NCBI GenBank assembly: GCA_021641225.1
Contig: JAJWXI010000007.1
Location: 9,342 to 26,189 of the forward strand
DNA: 16,848 nucleotides
Direction of reading: 5' to 3'
Source: Collinsella aerofaciens
GTDB lineage: Bacteria; Actinomycetota; Coriobacteriia; Coriobacteriales; Coriobacteriaceae
The position numbers and the translations under genes are program-made. Below, piece after piece: positions 7,519 to 14,279 of this stretch. A model generated the notes under the pieces. The model ran no database searches. It saw only the letters and a program-made list of their open reading frames with translations, and was not told the DNA's origin. Position 1 is the first letter of the stretch. Every line of letters begins with the position of its first letter.

Positions 7519-7998
7519 CCGCCGCGCTGAACGGCGCGCCTGGTCGGCATGCAGTCGGCAAAAGTCCGGACAGCCTACCGACCCTAGTCGCTACATCGTT
7601 TCCTTGCTCGCGGCGTAATGTTCCGCCTGCTTAAGGGCGTCCTCGTAGGCGCGCTGTTTTGCTTCGTACTCTTGGGCATAGCGCTCCTGTTCCGCTTGCC
7701 CGGGAACAGGCACGGTCATGCTTCGGGGTCTTTGGGAGATAACTGTGCAAGCGAGTCTCCGTGCGAGGTGTCCCTGATGCGTGTCACCCTTGCAGTGATC
7801 GACGTTGAAGAGCGTAAGACATTGGAGTGCGATCTTAAGAAGCTGCTCGCTTCGTGCGAGTAATCGCCGGCTGTCCCTCTTTCCTTTCTTTCCTTTTCTC
7901 GGACGGCATGGATGCCGCCGCCTTATCCGCCCTGCGTGAGTTTTTGTCCGCGCGGGATGGTATTCAAAACATGCAACAACTAAATCGGAGGTTTGACC
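7519..7998. other. 480-base stretch with gene fragments only
   Basis: No gene is certain here. The first part has imperfect GC stems (GGTCGG 7542-7547 with CCGACC 7578-7583). Two opposed frames then compete. On the plus strand, 7618-7863 begins with a membrane-helix-like stretch. On the minus strand, 7591-7719 would encode a 42-residue Glu/Gln/Ala/Lys-rich peptide ending EHYAASKETM. Antisense of a membrane helix often reads as a charged helix and the reverse, so one is a shadow. Neither has a good ribosome binding site. From 7864 to 7998 there is a T/C-rich tract and the leader of the helicase operon, where its promoter should lie. I could not pick a convincing -10/-35 pair. Confidence 0.45.
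7618..7863 (+). CDS. Possible small membrane peptide or truncated gene
   Basis: The 81-codon frame starts at an ATG without a Shine-Dalgarno sequence. It reads as one strongly hydrophobic segment (VLVGALFCFVLLGIALLF) and a soluble tail. A second in-frame ATG at 7777 does have GAGGTG six bases upstream. It would make a 28-residue peptide, MRVTLAVIDVEERKTLECDL and eight more, which faintly resembles the first strand and helix of a response-regulator receiver domain. It may therefore be the surviving start of a broken regulator gene. Confidence is low because the opposite strand also offers a plausible frame. Confidence 0.25.
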   Translation: MFRLLKGVLVGALFCFVLLGIALLFRLPGNRHGHASGSLGDNCASESPCEVSLMRVTLAVIDVEERKTLECDLKKLLASCE

Positions 7999-10900
7999 AT
8001 GGCTACGTGGGAACTGAACTGTCAATCGATGCCGTCGTCTGCGGGCGACAAGGAGCTTGCTCCCTATCTTGCACGCCAAAAGGCGATGCGCGAGTTTTTT
8101 GAGCGTGCGCTGTTTGTCCCCCAGGACCAGGACAACAACGGTCTGTACTTTTTGGGCGCCACGACCGGCTCGGGTAAAAACTATACGGCCGAGCAGGTCA
8201 CGGCTGATCTAATTGCTGGCGGCTGGGATGAGTCGGGGTGTTTTAACAAATGCCCCGGCCGCCGTACCTTGGTGTTTGTGGTGCCGGGCAAGGACAACCG
8301 CGACAACTATGTTGCAAACGTGCGCCAACTGCTGGTTGATCAGGGTATGGATTCCAAAGATGCGGCGCGCATGGTGTTCGATCTTCCGCGCGCGGGTGAG
8401 AACATCCTGCATTGGATCGAGGCCACCCGCGGCAAGGGTGCCGTGGGTGTGCGCAAAATTCCGTGTCCCATCGAAGCAGATGACGAGAACTCTTATCGCG
8501 TCATTAAGCGGGCATGGCGTAACGCTATGGAGGTCGCCGATGACCTTTTGGGCATCCTTGACACAAGGAGACGCCTGGGAAGTGTTGTCGATCGTCTGAC
8601 CCCCAGCCTGTGGGAGAAGCTGTCGTTAGCTGATGCGAGCTTGCGTTGGGCAGTGAGTTGCGAGCTTAAAAACATCACGCGTGGCATGGAGATAATCCCT
8701 CAGATTTGGCCATCTGCGCTACTCAACGACGAGAGCATGCCACATGTGATTGCGTGCACGCCTCAAAAGCTCGTCAACACAATTGATACGGTGACCGGTG
8801 CGAGAGTTGTGCTTTTTAATGCGTCAGCCGCCGAGAAGAGCATGTTTATCTTTGACGAAATCGATCATATGAAGTCCGATATGCTGTCGACGCTGACGGA
8901 CGACCCCGTGACGTTTCAGCCGGATGAGGTGCTGCGCATCCTTGATCGTCATTTTAACGGCGGCGCGGTGGACCCCTTGCTGCTAGGAAATCGAGACCAA
9001 TGGATGGCGGTCTACACACACGCTTCCACGTCGGGTGATCACAAGGGGTCGAATGCCGAGAGGAACAGGGTTTCGCGAGCGAGCGTAGAGGAAGCTGCCG
9101 AAGAAATCGCAAAGGATGCCGAGAATATTCAAAAGGCGCTTGCCTCTTGCATTAAGGAGATGAAGCTACGTCTGCCTTTTGCGCTGTCTGATGAGGCGAA
9201 AGAAGGGCAACTCTTCGGTCGACATCTGTTTGGCAGTGACGATATCTCGGTGGGTGACAACTCGATAAACCCGTTGCGTTACAAGCTCAATGAGAACGGT
9301 ACCCACAATATGATTACGGCTCATGGGGCGAATGGACAGCCAACAGTCAACAAGGCGGTACGCCGAGCTCGCGGTATCGTCAGGATGGCGGTGGGCCATC
9401 TCGGCCGCTGCGCTGCGCTTATGGACAGCCTGTATTACGGCAGCATTTCGTACAAAGACGATCTTTCGCGCAAGAACATCATCGATGCGCTGGGCATTAG
9501 GAACGATCAGACCAACGAGAAGTATTTTTGGGATTCGTTGATGATGGCGCTGTTCTTTAAGAACCGTAAGAACGACGATATTGATGCAGCCGATGACTCG
9601 ATGTATGCGCGCGGCGTCGGCTACCTGGTGATGGAAACCACGCTCGACCACATGTTTACCACGCACCTAACCAGCCATGGCATTGAGCGCATGCCCGAGG
9701 CGTACTTGGCCTCCATTGCTGCCAAGGCACCCTGCGTGTGTATGAGCGCAACTTGGAGCGCATCGACCGTAAAGAACTTTAACCTGGATTACCTCGACGA
9801 GGTTCACGGCGTGGTTCGTAAGGATGCGTGGATCGGCGAGCTCAACCAAGAGATCGTGCGACAGACCAAGCTGTTTAACAAGCAGGCGGCAAAGACGTAC
9901 GACGTTGACGTTGCTTGGGTTGACGAAGACAAGAATCTTGCCGGTATGGCTGCGTTGGCCAGCGGCGCCTTTGGTGGGGCCATCGTATCGCCCGACGAGA
10001 CGTACGAGCGCGTGATGGAGTTCTTTGACCAGGTCGGCGTAAGTGAAGGGCTTGCGGTGCGTCTGCGTTTAAAGATCGCCGACAGGGTGGGCACAAGCGA
10101 CGTCAAGAGCATCGAGTTTGAATTGAAGCGTCTAAGCAAGACACTCGTTGCCGTGAGCACCTGGGCACGTGGCGTTGCACGCAACGAGCATCAGGCAGGA
10201 GCCATCTTTACTACGCGCCACATGGGAATCCATGGCGACTTTAATAGCTTGGCGCTGGACCTTGCCCGAGAAATCGTTGCCGAGCTGGTGATTAGGAACG
10301 TTAAGTGCCCCGAGGCGTCGTACGAGGAGTCGCTCAAGGAGGCCAAGGGTATGGTGCCGTGCTTTAACGCTGCAGAATGGGATATCGGTTGGGGCGACGC
10401 TCGAAACCGTCTCGAGATGGGCCGGCCAACCCTGATGTTCATCAATTTGTCGGCCGGTGGCTTTTCCAAGAATCTTAAATACAAGGTACCGGAAAGTTTG
10501 TGTCGCACGGTACGACAGGTTGATTGCGGCTTCGAGGATGCCGACCGCCGTCCCAAGATGGACCTGGACTTTCTGTACATTGAGTCGCCTACAAGCCGTC
10601 TGACGTCGGAAGTCGAGATTAGCTCGGCGACGTTTGTTCAGCAGGCGTTGACGGGTGTGGTTGAACAGGAAGAGCTGGTGGCGCGCGGAGAGGTCCCGTT
10701 TACCGAAAAGCGTCATAACGTACGGCTGCTGCTGTCTGGCACCAAACGGAATCTGCCGGTTCGCAATACCCTCTCTTATCAGGTCGAAGGTGCTCGCATT
10801 GTGGCGCAGGCCGTGGGCCGCCTGATGCGCACGAGCGTAAAGATGCCCCGCGTACAGGTGATGCTCGATCGCGAAATTGCGAACGATTGCAACTTCTCCT

Positions 10901-11931
10901 TCTTACATGATTTGCCGATGGGCTACGAGCTTGAGCAAGTGGTCGGTGCTTGCTCAGCTGCTAACAATCATATGACGGATGATAAAGACCACGCTGCCGA
11001 TAAGCAGCAGAATCTTGCCGCCTTTAAGAACAATCTTGCCCGGCAAAAGCATGAGAAGTTGGCATGGAAAGTCACTTCGCTTAATGCTGGGATGGAGGAT
11101 CTTGCCGCCTTTGACGATGAGCGCGACTTCTATCTGCATCATTTCTGCCTGCCGTGGGAAGAGCTTGCGAGCTATCCGGTGCACCGAAGCACCGCGTTGC
11201 GTATGCCGTATGCCACGAGCGGTTATGCGTATGCAGAAGGCGGTGCGTGCAAGGTGCCGCACTTTGAGTTTCCCAACTACGATGGCGAGCCTGTCGAGCA
11301 GATTGCCGCCCGTCTGGAGGAGCGCTGTCGCTATAACGAGGGCTTTAAGGGCGCAAAGGTTCGCCAGGTAAGCCAGGCGGCGGCCCGCGTGCCCGAGCTG
11401 CTCTCGATTCGCGAGGTGCGCGAGCGCTGGTCGCGTGACGGGGTGCCTGCGACGCTGCAACTGGCGGCGACGGTGCACATGACGCCCTACATGTTCCAGG
11501 CGGTATACCTGGGAGAGCTTGGAGAATCTGCCGGCAGGGCCATCTTCGAGGCGTATTACGACGGGCGTTATTCGCTTACTCGTAGTGATGCGGCCCATGC
11601 CGAGACGGGCGGCGATTTTGAGGTGCTCGATGCCGCCGGCAACAAGACCGGGGTGTGGATCGACTTTAAGCACTATCGTATCGGCGCCTATGAGGCCTAC
11701 AGGCGCAACGGCGGCGATACCACGGACGCCGAGCGCTTTAAGTCCAAGGCCCAAAAAGTTGGGGCGAAGCGCCTGTTGATCGTCAATGTTTTGGCCGATG
11801 AAGCGGCGCTGGAGCTCCGCCAAAAGCCAATCGATGACGAGGGGATGGTGTTCTCCTTCCCCTATATGGCAGCTGATGGAGCAATCAGCCTGGAGATGAT
11901 GGAGGCGATTGGCCGTGCAATCGAAGCATAA
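7999..11931 (+). CDS. SF2 helicase fused to a predicted PD-(D/E)XK nuclease
   Basis: This 1310-residue protein is a predicted ATP-dependent nucleic-acid translocase with its own nuclease. Visible motifs in order are Walker A GATTGSGKN (about 53-61), Ia VFVVPGKDN (about 91), Ib CTPQKLVNTI (about 254), Walker B FDEID (about 284-288), III SATW (about 582), a motif-V-like region near 811 (LMFINLSAGG), and VI QAVGRLMRT (about 935-943). Beyond 1170, GELGESAGRAIFE and then GDFEVLD..GVWIDFKHY (IDFK near 1221-1224) fit the helix, Asp and DxK of a PD-(D/E)XK fold. The ATP motifs are seen directly; the nuclease fold is inferred. ATG 7999 has GGAGG seven bases upstream (7987-7991) and is preferred to TTG 7993. 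The next gene starts inside its end, so both are translated together. I cannot match the whole protein to a named defence system. No Cas3 HD domain or Fe-S cysteine cluster is evident. Confidence 0.88.
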   Translation: MATWELNCQSMPSSAGDKELAPYLARQKAMREFFERALFVPQDQDNNGLYFLGATTGSGKNYTAEQVTADLIAGGWDESGCFNKCPGRRTLVFVVPGKDNRDNYVANVRQLLVDQGMDSKDAARMVFDLPRAGENILHWIEATRGKGAVGVRKIPCPIEADDENSYRVIKRAWRNAMEVADDLLGILDTRRRLGSVVDRLTPSLWEKLSLADASLRWAVSCELKNITRGMEIIPQIWPSALLNDESMPHVIACTPQKLVNTIDTVTGARVVLFNASAAEKSMFIFDEIDHMKSDMLSTLTDDPVTFQPDEVLRILDRHFNGGAVDPLLLGNRDQWMAVYTHASTSGDHKGSNAERNRVSRASVEEAAEEIAKDAENIQKALASCIKEMKLRLPFALSDEAKEGQLFGRHLFGSDDISVGDNSINPLRYKLNENGTHNMITAHGANGQPTVNKAVRRARGIVRMAVGHLGRCAALMDSLYYGSISYKDDLSRKNIIDALGIRNDQTNEKYFWDSLMMALFFKNRKNDDIDAADDSMYARGVGYLVMETTLDHMFTTHLTSHGIERMPEAYLASIAAKAPCVCMSATWSASTVKNFNLDYLDEVHGVVRKDAWIGELNQEIVRQTKLFNKQAAKTYDVDVAWVDEDKNLAGMAALASGAFGGAIVSPDETYERVMEFFDQVGVSEGLAVRLRLKIADRVGTSDVKSIEFELKRLSKTLVAVSTWARGVARNEHQAGAIFTTRHMGIHGDFNSLALDLAREIVAELVIRNVKCPEASYEESLKEAKGMVPCFNAAEWDIGWGDARNRLEMGRPTLMFINLSAGGFSKNLKYKVPESLCRTVRQVDCGFEDADRRPKMDLDFLYIESPTSRLTSEVEISSATFVQQALTGVVEQEELVARGEVPFTEKRHNVRLLLSGTKRNLPVRNTLSYQVEGARIVAQAVGRLMRTSVKMPRVQVMLDREIANDCNFSFLHDLPMGYELEQVVGACSAANNHMTDDKDHAADKQQNLAAFKNNLARQKHEKLAWKVTSLNAGMEDLAAFDDERDFYLHHFCLPWEELASYPVHRSTALRMPYATSGYAYAEGGACKVPHFEFPNYDGEPVEQIAARLEERCRYNEGFKGAKVRQVSQAAARVPELLSIREVRERWSRDGVPATLQLAATVHMTPYMFQAVYLGELGESAGRAIFEAYYDGRYSLTRSDAAHAETGGDFEVLDAAGNKTGVWIDFKHYRIGAYEAYRRNGGDTTDAERFKSKAQKVGAKRLLIVNVLADEAALELRQKPIDDEGMVFSFPYMAADGAISLEMMEAIGRAIEA

Positions 11932-13810
11932 CCAGCCGTGTGGCCTGGGAGACATTGCCGTATCCGAGTTCGATTTGCAGCTTGATGCCGCTGCTGCCGA
12001 GGAGCGCTACTCGGTCTTTTGGTGCAACGTTGGCGATGCGGGCAAGCATGCCGTGGCAGACTTTATGGCCGATGTATGCCAGACGGGCAAGGTCGTCGCG
12101 CTCACGCAGCTTGCGGACAACCGCGTCTTTCTGATGGTCAAAGCGGGCGTGCAGACGGGCGACCTTAATGCTTCGCTTTATCAGGAGCAAGTGGTTCCGA
12201 TTAAAACTAATTGGAACGAGTTGGACGATTACGTTGCGCTCCGTTTGCTGTTCAACTCTTGCTCTCAGTTTGAGGGGATTGAGGACGAAGTTCCCAATGA
12301 CACCGGGCGCCTGTATGTCATTAGCGCCAAGGGTGCCCGCCGCGATGCTGTCGAAAGCGACGGAAGGGGACCTGCCAAGATCGAAACGGTTGAAATCGTT
12401 ATCGATGAGGATTGCACCTTCGATCTTAAGATTCGGACGTTTACCAAGCGCCGTGTGCTTATTGGCAGGGCACAAGGTGACGAGAAAGAGCTCGAAAAGA
12501 TTAAGAGCCAAGTGGGCTACAGGCTATCGCCCGTGGCGACGATGGTGCTTGCCCACGAACAAAAAGACGAGTACATCCTGCGCCGAGCCAAGGGCGACAA
12601 GCCGTCCAAGCGCCGTGATCTGACGTTCTCGGCCCAGGCGGACAAGGTCGCCTATACCAAGAAGGGCATTCTGTATCGAGAGCTGCAGATTCTCGAACGC
12701 CGTTACAGCGACTTCGCCCGGGTGACGCTCATGGAATACCCGCGTAAGAGTTTCTACGAGGTGCTTAAGGGTGATGAGTACGCGCGCGTGGTTGCGGAGC
12801 GCATGGCGGGGCAGCGAATCGTGGTGTCGTTTGCGCGTAATGGGCTTGCCGAAGTGGCGCGCCGGCTGGCCGATCGACTTAACGATTCCTCGTGGGGCGT
12901 TCGCGCATCGTATGGCGGAAGGACCGTGGATTCGCAGGCGCTGAACCTTGTCGTTGTGCCCAATGAGGTTGCTGAGGACGACGGCTATGCCTTACATGTT
13001 GGCGTGGTGGAACAGCACGTGACGCCGGATGTGTGCGAGCCACTGTTTAAAGTGGCGCCAAGGCAAAAGGATCGCAATGCGCAAGAGGCGATCCTGGGCG
13101 CCATGCTCAAAGAACTGCTGGTAAAGCAGGATGTTGTCGACGAGCAGGTGACGGCGTTTGATCTTGACGCTTTGGATATTGAGTCGGTGACGGTGTGTGG
13201 CTTAGTTGATGTGCCGCATAAAGCAAAGGACAAGATTGAGCTGGATTCGCGTATCGCTACGTTGGCGATTGGCGCGGATGGGGACATGCGCTATGCCTCA
13301 CATTCGGCAGAGGATGGTCCCGAGGACGAGATGGAGTTCGATCTGCTGACCGCGGACGGCAAACTCGATAAGGGCGCCTATGTCTTTGACGTGCATGCGA
13401 ACGGGCGGTCTATGCTTGCGCGCGTGCGGGATACGGGACTGACGACGTTTTCCAACAACTTTATGGCTCTGGTGGGCGAGCATCAGCTCGCGGGCAAGGC
13501 GGGGCGTAAGAAAGAGATTTTCGAGAGCTACAACTCGCCTTATTACGGCATTGGAACGTTCGAGCGCGCGGGCAGGACTTGCTATTTTGTGGGCGTCAAC
13601 AACGGCACCCAGGAGGATATGGCGACTGCGATTCATGTGCGTTCGATTGAGATGCTCGGCGGCGATGATTTGTCCGAGTTGTTGGTGCAGCTGGCCAACA
13701 TAGGCCTTTCGCGCTATAAGGCTCCGTCCGTGTGGCCGATTCCGGTCAAGTATCTCAACGAGTGCGCTGCGCGTGAGGGCGCGGTGGGGGATGGCGGTGT
13801 CGGCAAGTGA
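11915..13810 (+). CDS. 631-residue partner of the helicase-nuclease, unknown family
   Basis: The start overlaps the helicase gene by 17 bases. GTG 11915 has GGAGG (11901-11905) nine bases upstream; TTG 11909 is possible but only three bases from it. Tight overlap implies the two products work in one complex. The protein is soluble and mixed alpha/beta. A Rossmann-like strand-helix-strand unit starts near residue 300 (RIVVSFARNGLAEVARRLAD) and another strand near 343 (LNLVVVPNEV). A helix (NAQEAILGAMLKELL) follows, then a beta-rich C-terminal half. It ends with a strand and helix, YYGIGTFERAGRTCYFVGVN and then SVWPIPVKYLNECA. This order weakly recalls the MID and PIWI domains of prokaryotic Argonautes or PIWI-RE proteins, but I see no clear catalytic DEDX set. 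The function is therefore left open, with target recognition in a defence module as a working guess. Confidence 0.8.
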   Translation: MQSKHNQPCGLGDIAVSEFDLQLDAAAAEERYSVFWCNVGDAGKHAVADFMADVCQTGKVVALTQLADNRVFLMVKAGVQTGDLNASLYQEQVVPIKTNWNELDDYVALRLLFNSCSQFEGIEDEVPNDTGRLYVISAKGARRDAVESDGRGPAKIETVEIVIDEDCTFDLKIRTFTKRRVLIGRAQGDEKELEKIKSQVGYRLSPVATMVLAHEQKDEYILRRAKGDKPSKRRDLTFSAQADKVAYTKKGILYRELQILERRYSDFARVTLMEYPRKSFYEVLKGDEYARVVAERMAGQRIVVSFARNGLAEVARRLADRLNDSSWGVRASYGGRTVDSQALNLVVVPNEVAEDDGYALHVGVVEQHVTPDVCEPLFKVAPRQKDRNAQEAILGAMLKELLVKQDVVDEQVTAFDLDALDIESVTVCGLVDVPHKAKDKIELDSRIATLAIGADGDMRYASHSAEDGPEDEMEFDLLTADGKLDKGAYVFDVHANGRSMLARVRDTGLTTFSNNFMALVGEHQLAGKAGRKKEIFESYNSPYYGIGTFERAGRTCYFVGVNNGTQEDMATAIHVRSIEMLGGDDLSELLVQLANIGLSRYKAPSVWPIPVKYLNECAAREGAVGDGGVGK

Positions 13811-13854
13811 TGGTGTTGCGCAATTATCGCTCCTAGAACTTTTTGAAATTATGC

Positions 13855-13883
13855 TTGCATTGTAAAAAGGGAGAACATATACT
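13855..13883 (+). promoter_or_regulatory. Sigma-70-type promoter for the 64-residue gene
   Basis: TTGCAT (13855-13860) and TATACT (13878-13883) are separated by exactly 17 bases. The -10 is near consensus; the -35 keeps the TTG. The surrounding DNA is AT-rich compared with the genes on either side. A start near 13890 would give a leader of about 75 bases before the ATG at 13964. This separates the small gene from the helicase operon that ends at 13810. Confidence 0.6.
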
Positions 13884-13905
13884 GCAGCCATAGCACATCA
13901 GATGG

Positions 13906-13922
13906 GGTCTCGAAAAGAGACC
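13906..13922 (+). promoter_or_regulatory. Leader hairpin upstream of the 64-residue gene
   Basis: GGTCTC (13906-13911) pairs perfectly with GAGACC (13917-13922) around a GAAAA loop, inside the predicted 5' leader. No T tract follows, so it is not an obvious terminator. It could stabilise the transcript or bind a regulator, and it stays clear of the ribosome binding site at 13949-13954. Confidence 0.4.
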
Positions 13923-13963
13923 AAGCAAACGAGTTTTCAGTTTATGTTGAGAGGTACTTGAGC

Positions 13964-14158
13964 ATGACCAGCAGAATTTTCCCCCTTTACAACGACAATA
14001 TCGACCATATCGATTTCAATACCATCTGCGGTTACAGTATTTGTTCTAAGGCTGAGAACTACATGTTCGTTCAAGATGATTTAGAGCTTAGCTCCGAAGA
14101 TTATGAGTACCTGAATGATATTGAGCGCGAGCGAGAGTATGAGCTCGGCATCCGCTGA
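13964..14158 (+). CDS. 64-residue acidic protein, function unknown
   Basis: The product begins MTSRIFPLYNDNIDHIDF and has a strongly acidic second half (DDLELSSEDYEYLNDIEREREYELGIR), probably one helix. It has no signal peptide, membrane segment or motif I recognise. ATG 13964 has GAGAGG at 13949-13954, nine bases upstream, and is preferred to TTG 13958. It has its own promoter and a hairpin leader. Its size, acidity and position just after a possible defence operon would suit an inhibitor, antitoxin or DNA-mimic-like regulator, but this is speculation with nothing in the sequence to prove it. It is followed by 121 bases without a gene before the CAP protein gene. Confidence 0.65.
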   Translation: MTSRIFPLYNDNIDHIDFNTICGYSICSKAENYMFVQDDLELSSEDYEYLNDIEREREYELGIR

Positions 14159-14279
14159 TGGATGTGGGCTTGTCTCCAACTCCTCCGATTTAATTACCCC
14201 GTTATCACCTCTTTTTAGCGGGGCACGTTAGATCGACTATGTGTGCCAAACATCAGCTCATCGTGGGAAGGAATCGGCA

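Noticed and set aside
7591..8079. 162-codon minus-strand open frame
   Set aside because: It overlaps the helicase start, and most of its product is Arg/His-rich noise. Only the last 42 codons look protein-like and these may mirror a hydrophobic plus-strand frame.
7854..8102. 82-codon plus-strand frame overlapping the helicase start
   Set aside because: It has a short helix-like stretch but no ribosome binding site, and it continues out of frame into the helicase gene, whose start is well supported.
10954..11955. 333-codon minus-strand open frame across the helicase end
   Set aside because: It lies wholly within the helicase coding strand's shadow and over its junction with the next gene, with no known motif. 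The plus-strand motifs are decisive.
14195..14224. CCCCG...CGGGG stem before the CAP gene
   Set aside because: There are only five pairs around a 17-base loop, with the T run inside the loop, so it is not a credible intrinsic terminator.
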